Positions 25,122-33,477 of a stretch of DNA of 64,000 nucleotides are shown here, piece by piece. Under the pieces are notes generated by a model. That model was not told where the DNA came from, did not search any database, and saw only the letters and a list, made by a program, of their open reading frames with translations. The stretch is from Heterotrichella gracilis (Eukaryota; Sar; Xanthophyceae; Tribonematales; Xanthonemataceae), in NCBI GenBank assembly GCA_032358255.1, contig JAULBX010018968.1:1-64000 (forward strand), in the 5' to 3' direction. Positions within the stretch are counted from its first letter, which is position 1, and the number at the start of each line of letters is the position of its first letter. A program made the translations under genes and the position numbers.

Positions 25122-25235
25122 ATGGGAAAATTTTTGAACACTTATTCATAACAGGACGTTAAAAACTTAAGATTGGACGATGTACCAAAAGAAAATCGTT
25201 TCTTAAATTTAACTATATTAATTCTCACATTCGGC

Positions 25236-26507
25236 ATGCAAATCAAGTACCAATGGTTTTTAACTGTCCTGTTTATTATAACAGGCTGTTATGTGCATAG
25301 TCAGATAGCCTTTGCCAATGGTTGGAACGCCACAACTTCCGTTCCGAATGTGACCACTGCCGCAACAGGCTCCAACCGATTATTACTTTACATCATCACT
25401 TTTGAAGATGATGATAACACCAATGATGTGACTGCGGTGAGCTATGGCGGACAGGCTATGACACAGGCTGTGCAATCAACGACAATTACCACGGCCAGCA
25501 GTCAAAGCCGTGTAGAAATATTTTATTTACTTAATGCAGGCATTTCAGCTGCCACTAACACCACCTTTGTTCCGGTATTTAGTATTTCAAATCCTACAGT
25601 GGCGCACGGTTATTACACAATGGTGGTTACCTTAACGGGCGTGAATCAATCAACCCCTATTTGTTCTGTAGGTACCGGTGAACGCTTAAACTCTACCACT
25701 GTGAGTCTGTCTTCAGGGATCTCTGTATTGCCTAACGAAGTGCTAATATATGCCACACATAATGGCGGAGGCGGCACACACACACCTTCAACCGGTTTTA
25801 CTGAACGAGTGGATTTAAACGGTGCCGGTGGCGGACAAGGATCAAGTGTCAACACTTCCAGTATTTCTGTTGCAGCTACCATCAACCCTACTTCTACCGC
25901 CAGCTCAAGTCAAAACCGTTTTGTGATGGCCATGGTGCGTATCATTCCTGCCGGTGCTACCTGTTCGTTTGCTTTGCCAATTGAACTGTTGAAGTTTGAT
26001 GTATCCTTAAAAGATGATCGGGTAAAAATAGATTGGCAAACAGCCAGCGAAAGACAAAACGACTTTTTTACGATTCAACAATCGTCCGATGGAGTACAAT
26101 GGGAAGATAAATTAGAAGTAAAATCAAAAGGTGAAAGCAGCGTATTGCAAAAATACCTTGAGTATCTACCCTTGCCGGAACCCGGTGTGGTTTATTACCG
26201 CTTAAAACAAACGGATTACGATGGAACGATGTCTTATTCATGGATACGAGAATTGAGTTTTGATCAAGACATAGAGTTTCAGTTTAAGCTACATCCTAAT
26301 CCTGCGAAGGATGAACTTATTTTAGAAGGTAAAGGACTTGAAATTTCAAGGATAAAACTTAGCGATGTTCTTGGTCAAGACCTCACAAAACAAGTCACCA
26401 TGGTGCAAGGAAATCCTGATCAAATTCAACTAGACATCTCCTTGCTTCAACAAGGCACTTATTTTATTTCCATCAATTCTCAATACAAGTCTTTTATTAA
26501 ACAATAA
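25236..26507 (+). CDS. secreted T9SS substrate with type A-like tail
   Basis: ATG 25236 gives MQIKYQWFLTVLFIITGCYV, a sound signal peptide; the 21 extra codons upstream would bury it. The 423-residue protein has an N-terminal beta-sandwich-like region (AFANGWNATTSVPNVTTAAT ... VSYGGQAMTQAV) often seen in Bacteroidota secreted proteins. A segment of the KIDWQTASERQNDFFTIQQS type follows, common before sorting domains. The type A-like tail is LHPNPAKDELILEG...ISLLQQGTYFISI. Function unknown. It is probably monocistronic. Confidence 0.82.
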   Translation: MQIKYQWFLTVLFIITGCYVHSQIAFANGWNATTSVPNVTTAATGSNRLLLYIITFEDDDNTNDVTAVSYGGQAMTQAVQSTTITTASSQSRVEIFYLLNAGISAATNTTFVPVFSISNPTVAHGYYTMVVTLTGVNQSTPICSVGTGERLNSTTVSLSSGISVLPNEVLIYATHNGGGGTHTPSTGFTERVDLNGAGGGQGSSVNTSSISVAATINPTSTASSSQNRFVMAMVRIIPAGATCSFALPIELLKFDVSLKDDRVKIDWQTASERQNDFFTIQQSSDGVQWEDKLEVKSKGESSVLQKYLEYLPLPEPGVVYYRLKQTDYDGTMSYSWIRELSFDQDIEFQFKLHPNPAKDELILEGKGLEISRIKLSDVLGQDLTKQVTMVQGNPDQIQLDISLLQQGTYFISINSQYKSFIKQ

Positions 26508-26590
26508 GTTTAAGAAGTGAACAGGTGCATTGTCTCCTTTTGCTCAAAAAGACCGAATCCATAGGTGATCCACACTGTCTCACTAATTGC

Positions 26591-26617
26591 TTGAACTCAT
26601 TTTTTTTTATACATTTA
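26591..26617 (+). promoter_or_regulatory. probable promoter: TTG (26591) and TACATTTA (26610)
   Basis: TTG at 26591-26593 and TACATTTA at 26610-26617 (seven of eight to TAnnTTTG) are 16 bases apart, a little shorter than usual. The box ends four bases before the ATG at 26622. Confidence 0.4.
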
Positions 26618-26621
26618 AACT

Positions 26622-27359
26622 ATGAAATTAAAAGTTATTATAGTTGCCTTTGTGCTGTTTTGCACACAGCTACTTCAATCTCAAGATTACGGTAAGATCA
26701 TCATTCAAAATGGAAGCCCTGATTATCCACCATTCATCGTGTCCTTAAATGGCGTTCGTTTACAAAATACCTATGCGCAATCGGTGTTATACCGGTATGC
26801 CGATGAAAGCATTTACCGCGTTAAGATCTTGCAATCGGGCTACACCGGCTTGTTACGTTTTAATGTTGGCAGTGAGCCACGATATGTATCTACTTATCTT
26901 TTAACCAAAGACAATACAGGAGCATTCACGCTCATACTGCAAAGTAAATCATTGATGTTAAATGATAATGACCCTGTGAGTGTTATCAGTAACACGGTAG
27001 CTCCAACAAATACTTTAGTGGCTGCTCCTACTCCTACCCCGGCCGCTTATGTTGGTCCGGTTGCCATGACAGCTGAAGTGTATAAACGTAAATACGAAGA
27101 AGTAAAAGCCAAATCCTTTGATGATGAAAAGTTAGAACGAATAAAGGAAGCATTTGAATATGAAAACTTTACGACTGCTCAGGTGATTGGATTGATGAAG
27201 CTGTTTAGTTTTGATGATAAAAAAATAGAAACAGCTATGTATGCCTATCCTAAAACAATAGATGTGGAAGAGTTTTATAAAACCTATGATCAGCTTTCAT
27301 TTCCTTCATCGAAAAGCAAACTCAAAGAATGGGTGAAGAATTACAAAAATCAAAAGTGA
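26622..27359 (+). CDS. exported DUF4476-domain protein
   Basis: The 245-residue protein has a signal peptide (MKLKVIIVAFVLFCTQLLQS). A small beta domain follows (about 20-105), then a Pro/Thr/Ala linker (VAPTNTLVAAPTPTPAA) and a helical DUF4476 domain (about 150-245). Its signature is FTTAQVIGLMKLFSFDDKKI, then TIDVEEFYKTYDQLSFPSSK. DUF4476 proteins are widespread in Bacteroidota without known activity. The next gene begins 16 bases on, so the two form an operon start. Confidence 0.85.
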   Translation: MKLKVIIVAFVLFCTQLLQSQDYGKIIIQNGSPDYPPFIVSLNGVRLQNTYAQSVLYRYADESIYRVKILQSGYTGLLRFNVGSEPRYVSTYLLTKDNTGAFTLILQSKSLMLNDNDPVSVISNTVAPTNTLVAAPTPTPAAYVGPVAMTAEVYKRKYEEVKAKSFDDEKLERIKEAFEYENFTTAQVIGLMKLFSFDDKKIETAMYAYPKTIDVEEFYKTYDQLSFPSSKSKLKEWVKNYKNQK

Positions 27360-27375
27360 TTTTTTTAGAAGCAAA

Positions 27376-28011
27376 ATGACTCTTTCAGGAATAAAAAAAT
27401 GTGGTCTACTAATTTTATTTGGACTTTCTTTTAATAAGAGTTTGGCTCAAACGTACCTTTTTTACTTGCATGGAAAGATCGTTGAAAATCAAGGAGCAAA
27501 AGCGGTAGACCAGGTGAACGGATATGGAAGCTACGAGTACTATGCCATACTTGATTCGTTAAAAAAGGATGGAAATACAGTGTTAAGTGACCTTCGTTCA
27601 AAAGATACAGAGGTAAAAACCTATGCCTTAAAAATTAAGAATCAAATTGACAGTTTATTAAATCTAGGAATTAAAGCGCAACACATTACGGTGATAGGTG
27701 CTTCGAAAGGAGCCTTGATCGCTATGTATGTTTCGACTTATTTAAAGAACAGTTCGGTTAATTTTGTTTTTATGGCGGCCTGTTATGGTGCTTCGGTAGA
27801 GCCGGATCTAAACTGTTATGGGAATATATTATCCATTTATGAAGAAAGTGATGCAGCGGGTTCGTGTACAGCATTAAAATCACATTCAAATATCATTGCG
27901 CATTATAAGGAGATTCAATTACATACCGGCAAGAGACATGGTTTTTTGTTTAAGCCTTTGCCTGAGTGGATAAAACCTTGCCTAAAATGGGCCAAAGGTA
28001 ATTATGAGTAA
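27376..28011 (+). CDS. exported alpha/beta-hydrolase-like protein
   Basis: The 211-residue protein has a signal peptide (LLILFGLSFNKSLAQ), the nucleophile elbow ITVIGASKGALIAMY with Ser in GASKG, and a late His in TGKRHGFLF that could complete the triad. The fold order (YLFYLHGKIVEN as first strand and oxyanion loop) fits an esterase or lipase-like hydrolase of the envelope. The substrate is unknown. It follows the DUF4476 gene by 16 bases. Confidence 0.78.
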   Translation: MTLSGIKKCGLLILFGLSFNKSLAQTYLFYLHGKIVENQGAKAVDQVNGYGSYEYYAILDSLKKDGNTVLSDLRSKDTEVKTYALKIKNQIDSLLNLGIKAQHITVIGASKGALIAMYVSTYLKNSSVNFVFMAACYGASVEPDLNCYGNILSIYEESDAAGSCTALKSHSNIIAHYKEIQLHTGKRHGFLFKPLPEWIKPCLKWAKGNYE

Positions 28012-28049
28012 TTTATTTGTAAATTTAATCCAAACAAAACTTTGCCTTT

Positions 28050-28397
28050 ATGAACAAACTCATTCCAGCTTTAGTACTCATTATTTCTATAACTATAGCC
28101 TGTGCACCAAAGGGTAAAACAGTTGTACAGTCCAAAAAAACAGAATGCATTCAATCAAAAATTGAAAAATTTTCAAAAGAAAGTTGTCCCAGCGGTGCCA
28201 ACATTAAAGAATATAAATTCATGAAAAAACAGGTGTTTGTGTTAGACCATGGAAGCTGCGGCGCAGATATGACCACAGAGGTGATCGACTCGGATTGTAA
28301 AAATTTGGGCTTTCTTGGCGGGATAAGCGGAAATATACAAATTAACGGCACTGATTTTTCTGAAGCCGAATTCATTAAAACCATATGGGAAAACTAA
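28050..28397 (+). CDS. small lipoprotein
   Basis: The 115-residue product has a lipoprotein signal with lipobox ITIAC (Cys18). The mature part has four more cysteines (CIQS, SCPSG, GSCGA, SDCKN), which may form disulfides in the periplasm. I recognise no family. It lies 38 bases after the hydrolase gene, probably in the same operon. Confidence 0.72.
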   Translation: MNKLIPALVLIISITIACAPKGKTVVQSKKTECIQSKIEKFSKESCPSGANIKEYKFMKKQVFVLDHGSCGADMTTEVIDSDCKNLGFLGGISGNIQINGTDFSEAEFIKTIWEN

Positions 28398-28479
28398 GAC
28401 CTTATTAAACATTCATTTTTGATAAAATCTATCCTACGAACTCTTAAGACTTGATTCAATAACTATCTTTAATTATTCC

Positions 28480-29493
28480 TTGAAAAAGACATTCATCATA
28501 TTTAGTTTTTTTATTGCTTTTATTTCTTCTTGTGATAAAAAGAAGGATGAGCCGGTGAATGAACCTGAACCAATTCCTCCTCCAACTGATACCACTTACA
28601 CTTGCGGTAAACTGCCCAATGCCCCAAAACCATTTGGTTGGCAAGATACCTTGAGCGACGAAGAAAAAAACATCAATTCATTTGTATACAGTCCACTTAA
28701 CCCCGACCAACTGGTTTACATGGTGAATGGTACTATTTTTGGTGGTTTTAATAAACTATACACATATACCATTCCTAGCAAACAATCCTTGTTTTTAGGG
28801 TCAAATCTCAATTATTTGCCACAGGTAAATAAAAGCGGTTGGATCGTATACAGCGATGTGAACAGTGACTTGTATAAAGTGAAACTAAACGGAGACAGCA
28901 GTATCAAAATTACTACGAATCAACTGTCAGATAATCCGAGATGGGATTATAGCGGTAATTATGTTTACTTTTTTCAAAAAGCAAATAATAGTACCCCTTC
29001 CCAAGTAATTAAACTATCAAAAGATGGCAATATAGTGAGTGCCTTTCAAGCCGAATTACCTACTATAGCTTCGTTTAATAAAAGTGATAAATTACTTTAT
29101 TTGAAGGTGATCAATAATAGTTTTGTTAGAATCATAGAAAAAAACATGGTGAATGCGGAAGAAAAAGAGCTGATTTCGGGGCCAAAAGAAAGCAAAGCCG
29201 GACAAGTTAATTTTGATAACTTGTGTGTAGATCGCAGTGATGAACATTTTTTCTGGTCTAATTCAAATGGAATTTTTTCCTGCAACCTATCCAGTTTAAA
29301 AATAGACACCTTGTTTAAGAACTGCGAAAATTTCATTTATTCCAATCCACTTGTTTCTTTTAAGGAAAATGAATTGTATTATAATCTTCATATCATCAAG
29401 CCGCTGAGCGTTTATAAATTATTACACACTTATAAATCAATGGAATATAATCTTGTTTCTAAACAAAGCAGTGAAGTGAAGATCTTTCCTTAA
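28480..29493 (+). CDS. lipoprotein with beta-propeller (TolB-like) repeats
   Basis: The 337-residue product starts at a TTG that directly precedes KKTFIIFSFFIAFISSC, a lipoprotein signal with Cys18. A Pro-rich spacer follows (EPEPIPPPTDTT). The rest shows repeated strands such as INSFVYSPLNPDQLVYMV, GWIVYSDVNSDLYKV and NPRWDYSGNYVYFF, like the WD40/PD40 blades of TolB-type propellers. Function unknown; outer-membrane anchored protein. There is no ATG near the signal, so the TTG start is well supported. Confidence 0.75.
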   Translation: MKKTFIIFSFFIAFISSCDKKKDEPVNEPEPIPPPTDTTYTCGKLPNAPKPFGWQDTLSDEEKNINSFVYSPLNPDQLVYMVNGTIFGGFNKLYTYTIPSKQSLFLGSNLNYLPQVNKSGWIVYSDVNSDLYKVKLNGDSSIKITTNQLSDNPRWDYSGNYVYFFQKANNSTPSQVIKLSKDGNIVSAFQAELPTIASFNKSDKLLYLKVINNSFVRIIEKNMVNAEEKELISGPKESKAGQVNFDNLCVDRSDEHFFWSNSNGIFSCNLSSLKIDTLFKNCENFIYSNPLVSFKENELYYNLHIIKPLSVYKLLHTYKSMEYNLVSKQSSEVKIFP

Positions 29494-29515
29494 TGTATTT
29501 ACAAAAAAAATATCC

Positions 29516-31420
29516 TTAGTTCTTTAAGTGATAACCTTCGGTGCTTTCCATTACCATTCCATCATCAATTAATTCGTTGAACACTGTTAACCAGGCGGAA
29601 TCGTTGTTTTTTTTGAATTTTACTTTGATCTCTTCTAAAGTTAAGGGCGATTTGGTTAAGGCGTTCATGATCTTTTCTTTAAGAGCTTCATGGTTTTTGG
29701 GTTTTTGTGCCAGACAAACATCGCAATATCCGCAGTCTTTGTTCTCAAATTCATTAAAATACATGAGTAATTGAGTCTGGCGACAAATCTTTGAATTGTT
29801 TACATAGTCAATTACAGAATTAATACGAAACAGATGTTGTTGTTTTAATTTGTGATAATGGTCGGGGTTAAATTCGAGGTATTTTCCATTCACCCTATTT
29901 TGCATAAAAATTAATTTAGGCAAAGATGATTGAGGTTCATACGAAATTAATCCCTGTTGATGCAAGTAGTTTAACTGTTCAGTGATCTTAGTGGCTGATA
30001 ATTTGACACGATAAGCCAGATCCTTTTCGCTGATGAAAACAAAATTCTCAAACAAGCCTCCATAACTTCTCAACAAGGTTTTAATGAGCAATTCGAACTG
30101 AGGGTACAAAATTTCAAACTGATAAATATCTTCTTTGCCGGCTAAGAACATCAGTTTAGAGGGTTCAAAACTGCCATCGAAAAGAGCCAGATAATTTTCT
30201 TTTTCTAAGAACTTTAGACTGTTATAAACCAGTATGGGAGATAAATTATAACTCTTGCTGATACTTTCAATATCGAAAGCCACACTAAGGTCCTGCCCTG
30301 CTCCAATAGCAATTTGGTAATAATTACAAATAGCTTGATAGGTTTGTTTAATATAATCCAAGTCCGGAAAGGCCAGTTTAAAATTTTCCTGTAAACGAAT
30401 ACAATCGGCTTCGGTAAAAAAGATGGTGGCGTAAGCGGCTTTGCCATCCCTTCCTGCACGGCCTGCTTCCTGAAAATAAGCTTCCAGACTGTCAGGAAGA
30501 TCTAAGTGAACGACAAAACGGACATCCGGTTTATCGATTCCCATTCCAAAAGCATTGGTGGCGCAAATTACCTGAGTTTTATTATTGATCCATTGTTGTT
30601 GAACCGTTTGTCGCGCTTCGTAATTTAAGCCGGCATGGTAAGCCTGTGAGCTAATACCATTTTTTTTGAGGAATGCGGCCAGTTCTGTTGTTTTTTTGCG
30701 ATTACGCAGATACACAATTCCTGAACCGCCAATGTTATGAATGAGTTTAAGAAGTCGTTCTATTTTATTTTCTTCTTTTTGCACCACATAACGAATGTTT
30801 TTTCGTGTAAATGACTGCCTAAAAACCTTTTGATCGCTGAATTCTAATTTTAACTGAATATCTTCAGCTACCGATTCAGTGGCGCTTGCTGTGAGTGCGA
30901 TCATTTTCACTGTCGGAAAAAAAGCGCGCAGTTCGGCAATCTTTAAATAACTGGGTCTAAAATCGTAACCCCATTGTGAAATACAATGTGCCTCGTCTAC
31001 CACCATCAAAGTGATTGGCAAATGAGACAACTTTTGCAGGAATGTTTCATTTTGAAGGCGTTCGGGTGAAAGGTATAAAAACTGTACATGGCCTAAGGCC
31101 GCGTTTGTGAGGGCAATATCTATTTGTTTGTAATTCATAGCGGCTGTGATAGCAACCGCCGATAAGCCTCGTGATCTGAGATTTTGCACCTGATCATTCA
31201 TAAGGGCAATGAGCGGCGAAACCACCAGTGTGGTGCCACCCAATAAAATTCCCGGAACCTGAAAACAGATTGATTTTCCTCCACCGGTTGGCAGTAAGGC
31301 TAAGGTATCGTGTTTGTGCAATACCGACAAGATGATCTCCTGCTGAAAAGGTCTGAAATCATCAAATCCCCAGTGGTGTTTTAATACCTTTCTACTATCT
31401 TGTTTAAGGCTATCTGACAA
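29516..31420 (-). CDS. recQ: ATP-dependent DNA helicase RecQ
   Basis: RecQ unwinds DNA 3' to 5' in recombination and fork repair. The 634-residue protein has Walker A LLPTGGGKSICFQ (about 43-55), DEAH in MVVDEAHCISQWGYDFRPSY, motif VI in YFQEAGRAGRDGKAAY, the RQC zinc cluster (KICRQTQ...CGYCDVC) and a C-terminal winged helix. There is no HRDC domain, as in many short RecQ proteins. It diverges from the sulfatase gene. Confidence 0.95.
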   Translation of the reverse strand: MSDSLKQDSRKVLKHHWGFDDFRPFQQEIILSVLHKHDTLALLPTGGGKSICFQVPGILLGGTTLVVSPLIALMNDQVQNLRSRGLSAVAITAAMNYKQIDIALTNAALGHVQFLYLSPERLQNETFLQKLSHLPITLMVVDEAHCISQWGYDFRPSYLKIAELRAFFPTVKMIALTASATESVAEDIQLKLEFSDQKVFRQSFTRKNIRYVVQKEENKIERLLKLIHNIGGSGIVYLRNRKKTTELAAFLKKNGISSQAYHAGLNYEARQTVQQQWINNKTQVICATNAFGMGIDKPDVRFVVHLDLPDSLEAYFQEAGRAGRDGKAAYATIFFTEADCIRLQENFKLAFPDLDYIKQTYQAICNYYQIAIGAGQDLSVAFDIESISKSYNLSPILVYNSLKFLEKENYLALFDGSFEPSKLMFLAGKEDIYQFEILYPQFELLIKTLLRSYGGLFENFVFISEKDLAYRVKLSATKITEQLNYLHQQGLISYEPQSSLPKLIFMQNRVNGKYLEFNPDHYHKLKQQHLFRINSVIDYVNNSKICRQTQLLMYFNEFENKDCGYCDVCLAQKPKNHEALKEKIMNALTKSPLTLEEIKVKFKKNNDSAWLTVFNELIDDGMVMESTEGYHLKN

Positions 31421-31493
31421 TTTTTGTTTCTGTTTTTACAAATTTCATTAATTTCTGCTAATAAAATAGTTTTAAGTAATTATTTTGTGAAAT

Positions 31494-33425
31494 TTGCGTT
31501 TTCTAAGCATAAACAAAGAAATACATATTCCGGTGATCTCGACTTATATTGCACAACTGAAGATACTTTTCAAACGCCTTCTTTTATTATATGTTGTTTA
31601 CCTTTTTTGTCGTCTCTTTTTCTATTTCTCTAATCTCAGTTATTTTCAAGGCACTTCCATCATTGATCTATTTTTAGATCTGATTTACGGTTTACGGTTT
31701 GACAGTTTTACCATTGTTGTTTCGAATTGTTTATTTATTGTATTATCCATTTTACCATTCCATTTTTTCTGGAGTTCAATTTATCAAAGGATCCTGTTTT
31801 GCTTGTATGCTCTCAGCAACACGGTGTTCATTGCCATTAACTGTATTGATGTAGGTTATTTCCCTTTCATTAGAAAACGCTCAAGTGCCGACTTGCTCAA
31901 ACAAATGGGAGGACAAAGCGATCTGAGTCATTTAATTCCGCAGTTCATAAAGGATTATTGGTGGGTGATTCTGGCTTATGTGTTGTTTATGGTCTTTTTG
32001 TTTGTGTTTTATAAACGAATTAAACTACCGCCTTATGAGAAGCAGCCATTTAAAGGACTAAAACAAAAACTACTGGTGTTTTTAATTTTTGCTGTCACAA
32101 CTTCATTGGCGGTATTGGGAGTGAGAGGCGGCTTGCAAAGAGTGCCTATAAGCATTGTAGATGCCGGCGCTATGACCAGTTCGGAAGAAGTACCTATTGT
32201 TTTGAACACTCCTTTTTCGATCATTAAATCCTTGGAAGAAACCTCCTTGGTAGAATATACATTTTATCAACCGTCGGAATTAAGATCCATTTATGATCCC
32301 ATTCGGCAATACAAGGACTCGGTGTTTAAAAAACAAAATGTAGTTGTGATCATTCTTGAAAGTTTTGCGAAAGAATACACCAAATTAGGGAGGGTCAGTT
32401 ACACGCCATTTTTAGATAGTTTGATGGATCATTCCATGGTGTGTTCAAATGCCTTTTCTAATGGCTCTAAATCCATTGAAGGAATACCGGCCATTTTATG
32501 CAGTTTACCTTCTTTATCTGATAATCCTTTTATTAACTCGGTGTATTCGTTGAATGATCAATCGTCATTGGCCTTATTATTAGCAAAAGAAGGGTATGAA
32601 ACCGCTTTTTTTCATGGCGGCATTAACGGTACCATGAACTTTGATGCCTGGGCAAAACTGGCAGGATACTCCTCTTATTTTGGAATGAATGAATACAATA
32701 ATACCGACGATTTTGATGGTTTTTGGGGCATTTGGGATGAGCCTTTTTTACAATATTCCGTTAAAAAAATGAATTCCTTTAAACAACCTTTTCATTCAAC
32801 GGTGTTTACTCTTAGTTCTCATCATCCTTATCAGGTACCAAAAAAGTACGAAGGTAAATTTCCAAAAGGTGATCTCGAAAACTCTGAAACCATTGGTTAT
32901 TCAGACTATGCCCTGCGTCGCTTTTTTGATTCTGCTAAAAAAACAAGCTGGTATAAGAATACCTTGTTTGTTCTTACGGCCGATCATGGCAGTCTTTCTA
33001 ATGCCCCATTTTACAGCGATGTGGTAGGCAATCAATCCTTGCCGGTATTATTTTTTAAGGGAGATAATTCTTTAAAATCAGTTCATACGCCAGTGTTTTC
33101 ACAAATGGATATTCTTCCAAGTGTGTTACAGCTTTTAGGCTATAACAAAGCTTTTTTTAGTTTTGGTGAGTCATTTGCGGCTTCAGAACATGGTAACGAT
33201 TTTTATTATGCCAATGGCAGCCACTATCTATTTGCTGATTCTATGTTATATTGTTTCACTTTTCCCGATTTAAAACGGGTGTATAATTACAAACGGGATA
33301 GTTCCCTATCTGTTGAAATCTCTAACAAATACCCTCCATTGGACTCTTTAAACCTCAGAAAGTACAAGGCCTTCATTCAAACCTATAATTACACCTTAAT
33401 TCATAATAAAGGCCGGCTTAAATAA
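31494..33425 (+). CDS. LtaS-like membrane phosphotransferase / sulfatase-family protein
   Basis: The 643-residue protein has about five transmembrane helices in the first 215 residues and an alkaline-phosphatase-fold domain after. Metal and active-site landmarks are VVVIILESFAKEY, the nucleophile region NGSKSIEGIPAIL, SSHHPYQVP and LTADHGSLSN. Relatives add phosphoglycerol or phosphoethanolamine groups to envelope glycans or lipids. The start is TTG 31494; no ATG lies in the first 150 codons, so the start could be another TTG or GTG. As a Gram-negative the host would not make lipoteichoic acid, so the substrate is uncertain. Confidence 0.86.
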   Translation: MRFLSINKEIHIPVISTYIAQLKILFKRLLLLYVVYLFCRLFFYFSNLSYFQGTSIIDLFLDLIYGLRFDSFTIVVSNCLFIVLSILPFHFFWSSIYQRILFCLYALSNTVFIAINCIDVGYFPFIRKRSSADLLKQMGGQSDLSHLIPQFIKDYWWVILAYVLFMVFLFVFYKRIKLPPYEKQPFKGLKQKLLVFLIFAVTTSLAVLGVRGGLQRVPISIVDAGAMTSSEEVPIVLNTPFSIIKSLEETSLVEYTFYQPSELRSIYDPIRQYKDSVFKKQNVVVIILESFAKEYTKLGRVSYTPFLDSLMDHSMVCSNAFSNGSKSIEGIPAILCSLPSLSDNPFINSVYSLNDQSSLALLLAKEGYETAFFHGGINGTMNFDAWAKLAGYSSYFGMNEYNNTDDFDGFWGIWDEPFLQYSVKKMNSFKQPFHSTVFTLSSHHPYQVPKKYEGKFPKGDLENSETIGYSDYALRRFFDSAKKTSWYKNTLFVLTADHGSLSNAPFYSDVVGNQSLPVLFFKGDNSLKSVHTPVFSQMDILPSVLQLLGYNKAFFSFGESFAASEHGNDFYYANGSHYLFADSMLYCFTFPDLKRVYNYKRDSSLSVEISNKYPPLDSLNLRKYKAFIQTYNYTLIHNKGRLK

Positions 33426-33452
33426 TACCATCCATAAATACTAATATCTGTG

Positions 33453-33460
33453 TATCTTCG
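33453..33460 (+). promoter_or_regulatory. -7-like box TATCTTCG before the TonB receptor gene
   Basis: Seven of eight bases match TAnnTTTG. It sits 17 bases before the CTG proposed as the start codon at 33478, supporting a start well upstream of the TTG at 33520. Confidence 0.35.
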
Positions 33461-33477
33461 TTATTTATCTAATTCTT

